IMG/VR virus record: IMGVR_UViG_3300037189_013654
Span: 1-23,811 of that record
From: a virus
DNA length: 23,811 nt
Direction: 5' to 3' (one strand)
Position 1 is the stretch's first letter. Each line of letters starts with the position of its first letter. The position numbers were made by a program, and so were the translations under genes. Below are positions 6,677 through 13,611 of this stretch, in pieces. The notes under the pieces were generated by a model that worked only from the letters and a program-made list of their open reading frames with translations, ran no database searches and was not told where the DNA came from.

Positions 6677-7285
6677 ATGGATAAGTTACTTATGATCAAG
6701 TCTTTAACAGACACAAAAAACCTTTTAGAGACTCTCATTGAAAATAGAACACAGATGTTTGCAACGACTGAGATACCGAAGCCATTAGATCAATTAGTCG
6801 GAGCAGCAAACGCATGTGTTGAAGCTCTGCAAAATGGTAACAAAATATTCTTTATGGGTAACGGTGGTTCAGCAGCAGAAGCACAGCACCTAGCAGGTGA
6901 ATTGGTTTCATATTTCATGAGACAAAGTAAACCATATGCAGCAATTGCATTGAATACTGATACATCAGTGATAACAGCAATTGCAAATGATTTGGGCTAT
7001 GAGCATGTATTCTCACGCCAACTTCAAGCATTATCCAAACCTGGTGATGTAGCAGTTTATTTGTCAACATCAGGTCTATCAAAAAATATTTTGAAAGCAA
7101 TGGAATATGGTAAAGAAAATGGCGTAGTAAACATTGGATTTACTGGTATGAAAACAAGATACATGCATCAATATTCCGATTACTACATTGCAATTCCTTC
7201 TACATCAACGCCGCATATTCAAGAAATGCATTTGATTTTGGGACATCTTCTATGTGAACGCATTGAAGAGAGATTGGATGCCTAA
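6677..7285 (+). CDS. gmhA: Phosphoheptose isomerase (sedoheptulose-7-phosphate isomerase)
   Basis: A protein of 202 residues, the usual GmhA length, with one SIS domain. Motifs are GNGGSAAEAQHLAGEL at 61-76, LNTDTSVITAIANDLGYEHV at 92-111, STSGLSKN at 130-137 and TPHIQEMHLILGH at 178-190. H71, E75, Q182 and H190 match the zinc/catalytic positions of GmhA by spacing. The enzyme makes D-glycero-D-manno-heptose 7-phosphate, the first step to ADP-heptose for LPS core. No other heptose-pathway genes are visible here, so it would feed the host pathway. The first ATG has no strong ribosome site; a second ATG five codons on is possible. Confidence 0.93.
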   Translation: MDKLLMIKSLTDTKNLLETLIENRTQMFATTEIPKPLDQLVGAANACVEALQNGNKIFFMGNGGSAAEAQHLAGELVSYFMRQSKPYAAIALNTDTSVITAIANDLGYEHVFSRQLQALSKPGDVAVYLSTSGLSKNILKAMEYGKENGVVNIGFTGMKTRYMHQYSDYYIAIPSTSTPHIQEMHLILGHLLCERIEERLDA

Positions 7286-7592
7286 AGAGAAGATATGCCC
7301 ACAGTGTGGTGCTACACACAAAAAACGTGGACCATATTGTTCAATGTCATGCGGTAATGTTCGTACACATACCGAAGAAGACAAAGCAATTAGACGTAAA
7401 AAATTAATTGAATATCACCAAACACCTGAGGGTGCAGCAACAAGAGCCAAATCTGCCGAAATATCTTCAGCGATACGTAGAGGCGAAGAGTGGCAAAAAA
7501 CCGAAATGGAAGATTATGCGGTAGATATCCCAGATGTTACCGATTATGTTGCAGAGTATGATGAGAGTTGGGAAAGAGCAGAAAAGTGGTAA
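7278..7592 (+). CDS. Zinc-finger phage protein
   Basis: A protein of 104 residues starting at 7278, inside the end of gmhA (8-base overlap), with GAGAG upstream; this is better placed than an in-frame ATG at 7254 deeper in gmhA. Four cysteines in CPQCGATHKKRGPYCSMSCG form a treble-clef-like zinc site at about residues 7-26. A basic helix follows (EEDKAIRRKKLIEYHQTPEG), then an acidic tail. Similar zinc finger plus basic helix proteins occur in T4-like phages near HNH/NUMOD elements; nucleic-acid binding is likely, and function unknown. Confidence 0.75.
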   Translation: MPKEKICPQCGATHKKRGPYCSMSCGNVRTHTEEDKAIRRKKLIEYHQTPEGAATRAKSAEISSAIRRGEEWQKTEMEDYAVDIPDVTDYVAEYDESWERAEKW

Positions 7593-7602
7593 TAAAAATC
7601 AC

Positions 7603-7631
7603 TTGACAATATATGCATATTACAATAGAAT
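7603..7631 (+). promoter_or_regulatory. Sigma70-type promoter, possibly for a leaderless transcript
   Basis: TTGACA (7603-7608) and TAGAAT (7626-7631) are separated by 17 bases. The next start codon lies at 7638, seven bases after the -10, about where transcription should begin, and no Shine-Dalgarno precedes it. Confidence 0.7.
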
Positions 7632-7637
7632 AGAATC

Positions 7638-7805
7638 ATGGCTGACATATATACATTTACACCGAAAACAATTCCTAAGCAGACAGTTGAACTTGATCGG
7701 CTTAGGGCTAAACTAATGGAATTGTATGAAGCAAGAGATGCCCTCAATAAGGAAATCAGATATACAAAAGATGCTATTACCTTGCTTGAAAAGGGTGAAA
7801 AATGA
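7638..7805 (+). CDS. Small coiled-coil protein
   Basis: A protein of 55 residues. After a short N-terminus (MADIYTFTPKTIPKQT) the rest is a predicted helix with heptad-like leucines (VELDRLRAKLMELYEARDAL). It begins where the upstream promoter would start its transcript, suggesting leaderless translation, and ends in an ATGA overlap with the next gene. No family is recognised. Confidence 0.65.
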   Translation: MADIYTFTPKTIPKQTVELDRLRAKLMELYEARDALNKEIRYTKDAITLLEKGEK

Positions 7806-8044
7806 TTGATGACGATGATGAAATGCATGATGATGAAATTGAAAGCGTTACAGTCATTGATAAATTAGATATTTTGATTAGTCTCATCAAGAGAGGCAAT
7901 CCCGAAAAACAAGTTGCGATACTTTCGTTACTTGAAGAAACAAAGTTTCACCTTTTCCACGCATGGAACGAAGCACAATATTATCGTGAATTATGTGAGA
8001 GTTATGAAACCGCCATCAACAAAGTAGGCAGTAGACTGAATTAA
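7802..8044 (+). CDS. Small acidic helical protein, hypothetical
   Basis: A protein of 80 residues coupled by ATGA to the coiled-coil gene. It has an acidic N-terminus (MIDDDDEMHDDE) and a helical remainder (IDKLDILISLIKRGNPEKQV). No known family is recognised; the two-gene unit with 7638-7805 suggests they may bind each other. Confidence 0.65.
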   Translation: MIDDDDEMHDDEIESVTVIDKLDILISLIKRGNPEKQVAILSLLEETKFHLFHAWNEAQYYRELCESYETAINKVGSRLN

Positions 8045-8074
8045 TTTGTAGAGTCCACTGTCAAGGAGACAGAT

Positions 8075-8167
8075 ATGGACTTAATATACAAACAAATTTT
8101 AGGTTACGTTTTGCTTTTGTTTCTCGTACTTCTTTTACCAACCTTTTTTACACTGTTCACTCAATGA
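8075..8167 (+). CDS. Single-helix membrane peptide, 30 residues
   Basis: A strong ribosome site (AAGGAG, seven bases from ATG) precedes a 30-residue frame that is almost all hydrophobic (YVLLLFLVLLLPTFFTLF). It ends in an ATGA overlap with the D,D-peptidase gene, so translation is coupled. A one-helix inner-membrane peptide, perhaps tuning or accompanying the membrane-anchored peptidase. Confidence 0.65.
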   Translation: MDLIYKQILGYVLLLFLVLLLPTFFTLFTQ

Positions 8168-9042
8168 AAGACAGCCGACCATATAAACATTTTACTATTG
8201 TTGAGTGGATTGTTGTATTTGGTATTCTTTTCTTTATGGTGTTTGTATCTGCGGAAGCAAAGAGTACACACAAAAGACATGCAGTATATAATATTCCACA
8301 AAAAAACTTATCAGTGATGATTACAGATATCACTGAGAGTAGGATTTTGTGTGCAACGAATGCCGAAGAGATTCGTGCATTAGCCAGTATTACTAAGTTG
8401 ATGACTGCAATGATTGCATTGGATTATGATGATAACATGAATCACAAGATAGTGTTGAGCAGAAAATCTGGTTCACATTTGCCATCACGTGAATATACAC
8501 GTGGAGAGTTGTTTCATGCGCTATTGGTAAAAAGCGATAATGGTGCAGCAGAATCGTTTGCACAAAACTATCCGGGTGGTCGTGAAGCATTTTTACAAGA
8601 GATGAATATACGTGCTAAAACATTAGGAATGACGCACACACATTTTGATGATCCATCTGGATTGAGTAGTAAGAATGTAAGTACGGCACGTGATATTACA
8701 CTGATGGTCATGGCAGCTGGATACTATGAACATATTAGGGAAATATCAACAAAGAAGTCTGCATATATCACAACGCAAAGTAAACGAAAACAAAGAACTG
8801 TGGTATTGAATAATACTAACAGATTAATTCTATCACAAGTGGATGGTGTACAAGTAAGTAAAACTGGCTATACAAATCCTGCTGGCTTTTGTGTAGCAAT
8901 TATGGTTGAGAAAATAATCAATAACGAAAAACATTATCAAGTGTATGTTGTTATGGGTGCAAGAAACTCTAAACAAAGAGCAGACGAGGTGAAGCGATTG
9001 GTTTATACACAATACGGAGGACCAAATCATGGTGCAGGATGA
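8164..9042 (+). CDS. D-alanyl-D-alanine carboxypeptidase/endopeptidase (peptidase S11, low-MW PBP)
   Basis: A protein of 292 residues with an N-terminal membrane segment or uncleaved signal (about residues 11-30, IVEWIVVFGILFFMVFVSA). All three penicillin-binding active-site motifs are present: SITK at 75-78 (SxxK, nucleophile S75), SDN at 124-126 and KTG at 233-235. The length and the lack of a long C-terminal domain suit the PbpG/PBP7-like group. It would trim or cleave host peptidoglycan cross-links in the periplasm. Possible roles are preparing the wall for lysis, altering it to block superinfection, or balancing wall growth during a long infection. The gene is coupled to the membrane peptide before it and overlaps the next gene by 14 bases. 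Confidence 0.9.
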   Translation: MKDSRPYKHFTIVEWIVVFGILFFMVFVSAEAKSTHKRHAVYNIPQKNLSVMITDITESRILCATNAEEIRALASITKLMTAMIALDYDDNMNHKIVLSRKSGSHLPSREYTRGELFHALLVKSDNGAAESFAQNYPGGREAFLQEMNIRAKTLGMTHTHFDDPSGLSSKNVSTARDITLMVMAAGYYEHIREISTKKSAYITTQSKRKQRTVVLNNTNRLILSQVDGVQVSKTGYTNPAGFCVAIMVEKIINNEKHYQVYVVMGARNSKQRADEVKRLVYTQYGGPNHGAG

Positions 9043-9244
9043 ATTCAATACGATTATGAATCGCATTAAACATTTGACGGAATATGAAGTTGAAATAAAT
9101 GTCCCAGATGATTTTCAATTTTATGGTGAAGTACCATATGATATGAGTATAGCAGGAGACAAAGCATGGGTAAAAGTTTTAGCAGAAACAATGGAAGAAG
9201 CAAAGATAAAAGCAAATGAATACTTTGAAGGCAAATACAAATAA
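9029..9244 (+). CDS. Hypothetical small acidic protein
   Basis: A protein of 71 residues with a good ribosome site (GGAGG). The C-terminal half (VKVLAETMEEAKIKANEYFE) resembles a common phage/bacterial motif in which a beta strand is followed by a helix reading 'A.. eEA...A.e.f'. Function is unknown. It overlaps the peptidase gene by 14 bases. Confidence 0.65.
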   Translation: MVQDEFNTIMNRIKHLTEYEVEINVPDDFQFYGEVPYDMSIAGDKAWVKVLAETMEEAKIKANEYFEGKYK

Positions 9245-9365
9245 ACCTTGGATGTCATCCGAGTACGATATACCAGTATTGGACAATGAAGAGATGTGGT
9301 CGCAAGAAGTAATTGATACAACTGCAAAATATCTATTGAATGATATTGAAAAAGAAGAAAAGTAA
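9216..9365 (+). CDS. Hypothetical small protein before the tRNA cluster
   Basis: A frame of 49 residues overlapping the previous gene by 29 bases; a second in-frame ATG at 9252 would give 37 residues (from MSSEYDIPVL). Neither start has a clear ribosome site. It is acidic and probably helical at the end (TTAKYLLNDIEKEEK). It ends five bases before the first tRNA. Confidence 0.45.
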   Translation: MNTLKANTNKPWMSSEYDIPVLDNEEMWSQEVIDTTAKYLLNDIEKEEK

Positions 9366-9369
9366 TATT

Positions 9370-9454
9370 GCGGGTATGGGGAAATTGGTAAACCCAGCGG
9401 ACTTAAAATTCGCCGCCGCAAGGCTTGACGGTTCAAGTCCGTCTACCCGCACCA
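9370..9454 (+). tRNA. tRNA-Leu (anticodon UAA)
   Basis: The acceptor stem GCGGGTA pairs with TACCCGC, the anticodon stem GCGGA/TTCGC encloses loop CTTAAAA with TAA at 9404-9406, and the T arm ends in GGTTCAAGTCC. A variable arm (about 14 bases) fits a class II leucine tRNA. CCA is encoded (9452-9454). Confidence 0.92.
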
Positions 9455-9460
9455 AACAAT

Positions 9461-9537
9461 GGGCCTTTAGCATAATTGGTTATTGCAGCAAACTCATAAT
9501 TTGTACTGTCTCGGTTCAAGTCCGAGGAGGCCCACCA
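9461..9537 (+). tRNA. tRNA with CAU anticodon (Met or lysidine-Ile)
   Basis: The acceptor GGGCCTT pairs with GAGGCCC (one T-G pair), the anticodon stem GCAAA/TTTGT encloses CTCATAA with CAT at 9495-9497, and the T stem is CTCGG/CCGAG. The anticodon stem lacks the three G-C pairs of an initiator, so it is elongator Met or Ile2; phage T4 carries an Ile-CAU tRNA. CCA is encoded. Confidence 0.9.
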
Positions 9538-9542
9538 AATAC

Positions 9543-9617
9543 CTGGCGTTCGTTCAACGGATAGGACAGGAGTCTTCTAAACTCTTAATGGGGGTTCAAT
9601 TCCCTCACGCCGGACCA
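9543..9617 (+). tRNA. tRNA-Arg (anticodon UCU)
   Basis: The acceptor CTGGCGT pairs with ACGCCGG, the anticodon stem GGAGT/ACTCT encloses CTTCTAA with TCT at 9576-9578, and the T arm has GGTTCAATTCC. CCA is encoded (9615-9617). It reads AGA codons, which the AT-rich phage genes use. Confidence 0.92.
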
Positions 9618-9639
9618 AACACTATGAAAAGGGATTATT

Positions 9640-10002
9640 ATGATGAATACACTTCCACCTCCAGTTAGAGACAAATTTTGGATTGATGATACCAATAGTT
9701 TTGGTATTAATTCACTTAATGCAATCAATAGTCCTGGTAGTCTGATTATACAACCGTTGGATACAATTCAAGGTAAGATGATAACAGCAAAACTTGAAAT
9801 TGATGAACGCACCGCTGTTACTATGGATGATGTTGCGTTAAAGAATAAAGTTCTGAATATGTTATTGAATGAATTGATCAGCGCAAAATGTATAGAGTTT
9901 ACAAAACAGCAAGATGTTGCTACAAATACAACAGTTATTCGTGCTAGAATCTTTGCCACACCCGACACCCAAGTAAGAATTATCAGGGAGACAACAAAAT
10001 GA
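9640..10002 (+). CDS. Hypothetical protein, possibly structural/decoration
   Basis: A protein of 120 residues starting 22 bases after the last tRNA, with AAGGGATT upstream. It has a proline-rich beginning (MMNTLPPPVRDKFWIDD), a central beta region and a long amphipathic helix (about residues 66-82). Nothing catalytic is seen and the family is not recognised. Confidence 0.7.
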   Translation: MMNTLPPPVRDKFWIDDTNSFGINSLNAINSPGSLIIQPLDTIQGKMITAKLEIDERTAVTMDDVALKNKVLNMLLNELISAKCIEFTKQQDVATNTTVIRARIFATPDTQVRIIRETTK

Positions 10003-10061
10003 ATGAAAAAGTTGTCAAAAAGAAATCATTATGGCGTAAAAGGCAGGCACCTAGCAGATAA
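9999..10061 (+). CDS. 20-residue basic peptide
   Basis: A very short frame with a good ribosome site (GGGAG) that overlaps the preceding stop by four bases (ATGA). It is strongly basic (KVVKKKSLWRKRQAPSR). It could be a real micro-protein or only a translated tail; the spacing to the promoter at 10065 marks the end of this transcription unit. Confidence 0.4.
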   Translation: MNEKVVKKKSLWRKRQAPSR

Positions 10062-10064
10062 TGC

Positions 10065-10093
10065 TTGACAATCTTACCGCTCTTTGATACTAT
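10065..10093 (+). promoter_or_regulatory. Sigma70-type early promoter
   Basis: TTGACA (10065-10070), 17-base spacer, TACTAT (10088-10093). The spacer begins atcttaccgct, shared with the promoter at 19509. It precedes the 10123 gene block. Confidence 0.8.
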
Positions 10094-10122
10094 ATCAATG
10101 TGGTGTGAAAGAGAGATAAGAG

Positions 10123-10395
10123 ATGAGAAATATTGTTGACAGATTTGATATAAGTGAGTTGTGTGGCTGGGTTGGTATGGTGTTGATTCATGCTGCTACT
10201 CTTCCTACTAGTTTGGGTGTGATTCTAGGGTATAACGATAGACTTCCTCCTGTTAGTATGGTTTTGATGGTATGGGCTGGTTTGTTTCTGTTTCTGGTTC
10301 GTGCATTAGGTCGTAACGATAAATTATACATAATAAGTAACGCTGTTGGTTTCTTCTTTAACAGTGTATTGTTGGCTTTGATTGTGTTTAAATAA
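10123..10395 (+). CDS. Three-helix inner-membrane protein, hypothetical
   Basis: A protein of 90 residues with three hydrophobic segments at about residues 13-34, 44-61 and 70-88, separated by short polar loops (GYNDRLPP, RALGRNDK). GAGAG precedes the start. It is the first gene behind the 10065 promoter, so it is expressed early. Function unknown; membrane-acting early phage proteins often block superinfection or alter host transport. Confidence 0.7.
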   Translation: MRNIVDRFDISELCGWVGMVLIHAATLPTSLGVILGYNDRLPPVSMVLMVWAGLFLFLVRALGRNDKLYIISNAVGFFFNSVLLALIVFK

Positions 10396-10406
10396 TGGAG
10401 AACATG

Positions 10407-10604
10407 ATGAACTACGGAATGTTTACAGACTACGGTAATGAAGTAGTCGGTGGTGTTGTGATTGCTGCGAAAGAACTTGGTTGGTCGGTTGCTGAAGTTA
10501 TTGAAATTCTGGATGATATCTCTACCGTTCGTGGTCTGCACGAAGCAAGTGATACCGCTGTTCGTGAGTCCGTTTATAGCGCAATATTCATGGAGAATAC
10601 ATAA
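10407..10604 (+). CDS. Hypothetical small protein
   Basis: A protein of 65 residues. GGAG at 10397-10400 best supports the ATG at 10407; in-frame ATGs at 10404 and 10395 also exist, the latter overlapping the previous stop. The middle (AAKELGWSVAEVIEILDDIS) has a helix-turn-helix-like look. The end overlaps the next start as TAATG. Confidence 0.65.
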   Translation: MNYGMFTDYGNEVVGGVVIAAKELGWSVAEVIEILDDISTVRGLHEASDTAVRESVYSAIFMENT

Positions 10605-10834
10605 TGAGTGATTTAGCGTGGGAGTTGCAGGCATACGGCGCCTCTAAAGCCGATATTCTTGAGTCAATTACTGATTCAATGACATTCAAACTATCTGGTC
10701 CTGGTATGATTGCTGCAAGCTATCTGTCGGATGCACAAGAGGTTCTTGTACGTAATCCTGAAGCGGCTCGTCAGTATATCAATATCGCCAAAATGATTAT
10801 GTTTGAATACGAACTAGGATTCAATCAACGATGA
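10604..10834 (+). CDS. Hypothetical small helical protein
   Basis: A protein of 76 residues, overlapping both neighbours (TAATG before, ATGA after). It is predicted helical throughout, with SYLSDAQEVLVRNPEAARQY resembling small phage proteins found in early regions of proteobacterial myophages. No function is known. Confidence 0.7.
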   Translation: MSDLAWELQAYGASKADILESITDSMTFKLSGPGMIAASYLSDAQEVLVRNPEAARQYINIAKMIMFEYELGFNQR

Positions 10835-11085
10835 AAATAGATCCATTCTATATCGTAGCGGGTAACAGAGACCAGTTTGATAATTTTGTTATTCGCAAAC
10901 GTGTGCTTGGTTTTAATTATGATTTTAAGTATGTAAGTGATGCAAATGTACTGCGTGGTTTGACCAAGATTCGTGGCTTTTATGTTGGTGATTATGAAAG
11001 CCATCCTGAATGGCCAAATATCAAAGTGATGATTCAAATTATTAAGATGAAAGAGAAAGGTGTTTGTGATGAGTGTGCCGTTTGA
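10831..11085 (+). CDS. Hypothetical protein
   Basis: A protein of 84 residues coupled by ATGA to the gene before. Mixed alpha/beta with a charged centre and a C-terminal pair of cysteines (VCDECAV), perhaps half of a metal site. It overlaps the next gene by 17 bases. Family not recognised. Confidence 0.65.
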   Translation: MKIDPFYIVAGNRDQFDNFVIRKRVLGFNYDFKYVSDANVLRGLTKIRGFYVGDYESHPEWPNIKVMIQIIKMKEKGVCDECAV

Positions 11086-11251
11086 AAATGAAATTAATGA
11101 ATTGTGCCGTGATATTGCTGAGGCTACATTGACCGACTTTACTGAAGACGAGTACGAAAATATGATGGACGAAATGTTTGCCGAGCATCAAGCGTTGATG
11201 TATGCTGCTCAATCATATGATAACGATGCAGTTGCGTATGGACTAGGATAG
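11069..11251 (+). CDS. Hypothetical acidic protein
   Basis: A protein of 60 residues. The ATG at 11069 has AAAGGTG at suitable spacing; another at 11060 lies within that ribosome site. Strongly acidic and helical (DFTEDEYENMMDEMFAEHQA). Small acidic early proteins can mimic DNA or bind host polymerase, but there is no direct evidence here. Confidence 0.65.
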   Translation: MSVPFENEINELCRDIAEATLTDFTEDEYENMMDEMFAEHQALMYAAQSYDNDAVAYGLG

Positions 11252-11470
11252 ATGGTATTAAAGTTGTGCAAAGACTGTAAAAACTTTTTAGAGGGTCCCG
11301 ATGCGGACCCTGTTTGTACTCATTCCCATGCAACAAAGTATGACGATTTGGTGTATGGCAATCATAGCAAACGAACATGCATTGAGATGCGCCAAAATAA
11401 AACTTTATGCGGGACGTTTGGTAAACTCTATGCTGCAAAGCCTGGCTTCATACCAATGGCAATTGAATGA
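11252..11470 (+). CDS. Small cysteine-rich (zinc-binding) phage protein
   Basis: A protein of 72 residues beginning directly after the previous stop, with AGGAT upstream. Cysteines in the order CKDC (6-9), VCTH (22), TCIEM (about 43) and LCGTFGK (about 53) match a recurring small family in proteobacterial phages whose pattern is CkdCk-F..., C.H, C..mR, CG..G. A structural zinc site is likely. Function unknown. Confidence 0.75.
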   Translation: MVLKLCKDCKNFLEGPDADPVCTHSHATKYDDLVYGNHSKRTCIEMRQNKTLCGTFGKLYAAKPGFIPMAIE

Positions 11471-11724
11471 AACAATTACTAGAGATACTACCTAAACTTT
11501 TGGGTGCAATGCCCGAAATAGTTAAGTACATCAAATATATTCCTATCCTTATGGTCCTTGCGGGTATAGGATACGGTGCATACTATTTTGCAATGAACTA
11601 TCGTGATCCCTACAAATGCTACAATAATCAATTATTCAAACAAAAATCTATAGATTCAAATGTTTATATTTTCGTTGGTGAGACTTGTATAGATGGCAAT
11701 GAAAAACCTGTTCCTGAAGAGTGA
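11467..11724 (+). CDS. Single-pass membrane protein, hypothetical
   Basis: A protein of 85 residues coupled by ATGA. One membrane helix at about residues 25-45 (IPILMVLAGIGYGAYYFAM) follows an amphipathic start, then a polar tail with two cysteines (YKCYNN, GETCID) that would face the periplasm and could pair. Its tail resembles the tail of the next protein, suggesting related partners. Confidence 0.65.
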   Translation: MKQLLEILPKLLGAMPEIVKYIKYIPILMVLAGIGYGAYYFAMNYRDPYKCYNNQLFKQKSIDSNVYIFVGETCIDGNEKPVPEE

Positions 11725-11923
11725 CTTTCATCCTGAAAAGATGATATTGATTACCGCATATGTGCTTATCATATTCGGTATCCTGACCACCATAAGTATT
11801 CTCCACGATAGACGAAAGATAGCTGAGGACCACTGTACCGGAAAGAAAGGTACGTTGATTCAGGACAAGAATGGCCAATTCTATTGCATAAAAAGCAAGT
11901 CTATCGTTTCGTTGTCAGAATAA
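11693..11923 (+). CDS. Single-pass membrane protein, hypothetical, start uncertain
   Basis: The frame is open from ATG 11693 (76 residues, 32-base overlap, GGTGAG at moderate distance); ATG 11741 would give 60 residues starting directly at the membrane helix (MILITAYVLIIFGILTTISI). After the helix come a basic patch (HDRRKI) and two cysteines (DHCTGKK, FYCIKSK) as in the preceding gene. Not recognised. Confidence 0.6.
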   Translation: MAMKNLFLKSDFHPEKMILITAYVLIIFGILTTISILHDRRKIAEDHCTGKKGTLIQDKNGQFYCIKSKSIVSLSE

Positions 11924-11929
11924 CACCAC

Positions 11930-11958
11930 TTGACAAAGTTTCCGAAGTCTGCGATAAT
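11930..11958 (+). promoter_or_regulatory. Sigma70-type early promoter
   Basis: TTGACA (11930-11935), 17-base spacer, GATAAT (11953-11958), followed by GTTGAG about nine bases on. It drives the block from 11989. Confidence 0.8.
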
Positions 11959-11988
11959 GTATACATGTTGAGAGATAAGGAGATTGTG

Positions 11989-12201
11989 ATGTATACGAAT
12001 TTACTGGCTGAGGCGAAAGTGATTCAAGACGCATGGGGCTACGGGCTTCTGGAAGCGATTGAATATATTATTGAATTAGAAGATCAGTATCCTTCTGAGG
12101 TGCGCCGAGAGTTGAAACAATTCTTGCGTGATGGTGCCCGTATGTTTGCGCCTAAAGTTGAGTATGTTCTGGTTAATTCTGATGGAGAAGAAATAGTATG
12201 A
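11989..12201 (+). CDS. Hypothetical small helical protein
   Basis: A protein of 70 residues. The start at 11989 is fixed by AAGGAG six bases upstream and by the promoter at 11930, which excludes the longer frame opening at 11884. Two helices (LLAEAKVIQDAWGYGLLEAI and RRELKQFLRDGARMF) end in a beta hairpin (VEYVLVNSDGEEIV). Overlaps the next gene by ATGA. No known function. Confidence 0.7.
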   Translation: MYTNLLAEAKVIQDAWGYGLLEAIEYIIELEDQYPSEVRRELKQFLRDGARMFAPKVEYVLVNSDGEEIV

Positions 12202-12404
12202 TTGGCGAAAATTATTTGGACGGTCAGCGTGTCATCGGTATGTACATGGGTGATATTGCTGTATCGGGTGTGGTACGTGTATCACGTGTGACTTATGGTG
12301 GTCGTATGTCGCATCATGTAACATTAGATAATCCCATCAATGTGTTTGGTGCGGTGCGTGATAGCGTGATTCTTGAATCTGAGTGTGTTAAAGGAGTGTT
12401 GTAA
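12198..12404 (+). CDS. Conserved small beta-rich phage protein
   Basis: A protein of 68 residues, ATGA-coupled. Beta strands with the pattern GQRVIGMYMGDIAVSGVVRV, then SHHVTLDNPI and RDSVILE, suggest a small barrel. Similar proteins recur in early regions of myophages of proteobacteria. Function unknown. Confidence 0.72.
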   Translation: MIGENYLDGQRVIGMYMGDIAVSGVVRVSRVTYGGRMSHHVTLDNPINVFGAVRDSVILESECVKGVL

Positions 12405-12619
12405 TGTATAAAGTTGATTTTGGTAATGTTCGGATTGTCTCCGATGGTAGTCCGTTTGATGTTGCATATGATGTCCGAGTTGAATGGCTAGTTGATGGTG
12501 AGTGGAAACTGTACCATGGCATCAATAGTCTGAGTGATGATTATGCCCTGACCAATGCACGTGAATTTGCTGGTCGTGCGAAAGCAAAGATGGAAGCCGA
12601 TGCTGCGGCTCTAGCATAA
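12404..12619 (+). CDS. Hypothetical protein
   Basis: A protein of 71 residues on TAATG overlaps at both ends, with AAAGGAG before the start. An N-terminal three-strand sheet (VRVEWLVDGEWKLYHG) is followed by a helix rich in alanine and lysine. Not recognised. Confidence 0.68.
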   Translation: MYKVDFGNVRIVSDGSPFDVAYDVRVEWLVDGEWKLYHGINSLSDDYALTNAREFAGRAKAKMEADAAALA

Positions 12620-13206
12620 TGTTCATGTTTGATGTTGAAACGCTAGGCGTAGAATCCAATTCTGTGATTCTATCCCTAGCCTGTATCTATTTCAATCCCG
12701 ACGATAAGCCAACGTATAAAGAGTTGGTTGATTCGGCCTATTTTGTTAAGTTCAATGTTCGTGACCAAGTGGAAAACTATGGGCGAAAGATAGATAAGGG
12801 CACTTTACAGTGGTGGGAAAAACAGTGCGAAATTGTGCGTAAAAAATCGTTTTACCCGTCAAATAATGACGAAAATCTGAAAAATGGCATAGAATCCTTT
12901 CATAATTGGATCGCATCAAAAAACGATAAGAAATGTTGGGTTTGGGCACGTGGATCATTGGATGATACATTATTGCATTCAATTGAACGCCAATTGAAAG
13001 TTGAGACACTGCTGCCCTATAATCGTTGGCGTGATGTCCGTACTGCGGTAGACTTTCTGACGGGTGGGAACAACGGCTATTGTGAGGTGGACCATATTGA
13101 CTTTTTATATGAGCGTGATATAATAAAACATGATCCTGTGATTGATTGTGCGTTAGATATAATGATGCTGCTATATGGTGTACCAAAAACCGATGGAGTG
13201 AAATAA
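12619..13206 (+). CDS. 3'-5' exonuclease, DexA-like (DEDD family)
   Basis: A protein of 195 residues, near the size of T4 DexA. The first exonuclease motif is FDVETLG (D5, E7); GTLQWWEKQ at about residue 61 matches the 'tl.WW..q' element of the DexA/Rv2179c branch; WARGSLDD at about 108-115 gives the second acidic motif; PYNRWRDVRTA precedes a final HDPVIDCALDIMML with the histidine and aspartate of the third motif. DexA degrades single-stranded DNA or RNA from the 3' end. It sits among early genes and overlaps both neighbours by TAATG. Confidence 0.82.
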   Translation: MFMFDVETLGVESNSVILSLACIYFNPDDKPTYKELVDSAYFVKFNVRDQVENYGRKIDKGTLQWWEKQCEIVRKKSFYPSNNDENLKNGIESFHNWIASKNDKKCWVWARGSLDDTLLHSIERQLKVETLLPYNRWRDVRTAVDFLTGGNNGYCEVDHIDFLYERDIIKHDPVIDCALDIMMLLYGVPKTDGVK

Positions 13207-13610
13207 TGTTAGAATGTCTGATTGTAGGTGATAGTATTGCTGTTGGTGTCAGCCAAGTTCGGACTGAGTGTCAATCAATAGCTAAGAGTGGTATTAATTC
13301 AGCCAACTGGAATAAGTTGCATTTGCATAAGTTGCAACCGACAAAGACGTTGATTATCAGCCTGGGTGCGAATGACCTGGGTATTGATACTGAAGCCAAT
13401 ATTCGGAAGTTGCGTGAAAATGCACAAGCGCAAAGAGTATTCTGGCTGCTGCCTAGCCAGAAGTTGAAGCCCGACCAAGTTCGTGCAGTGAAGTTTGTTG
13501 CTGGTGATTATGGCGATACTGTAATACCACGCCCAGAAAAAGATATATCTGGAGATGGTGTTCATCCTACCTACAAGGGCTACAAAGTCCTTGGCTACTT
13601 GACTGAATAA
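13206..13610 (+). CDS. SGNH/GDSL-type hydrolase
   Basis: A protein of 134 residues with all the family blocks: GDS with nucleophile S10 (VGDSIAVG), GAND at 54-57 (block III oxyanion Asn) and DGVH at 117-120 (block V Asp-His). The start at 13206 overlaps the exonuclease stop by TAATG; a frame opening 60 bases upstream lies inside the exonuclease gene. The family removes acyl or acetyl groups from lipids or polysaccharides. It lacks a signal peptide, so it acts in the cytoplasm or is carried in the virion. It is short for the family, a minimal domain. Confidence 0.82.
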   Translation: MLECLIVGDSIAVGVSQVRTECQSIAKSGINSANWNKLHLHKLQPTKTLIISLGANDLGIDTEANIRKLRENAQAQRVFWLLPSQKLKPDQVRAVKFVAGDYGDTVIPRPEKDISGDGVHPTYKGYKVLGYLTE

Positions 13611-13611
13611 T

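Noticed and set aside
10188-10634. Minus-strand frame of 148 residues
   Set aside because: Runs opposite three overlapping + strand genes that have ribosome sites and a promoter; no own start signal.
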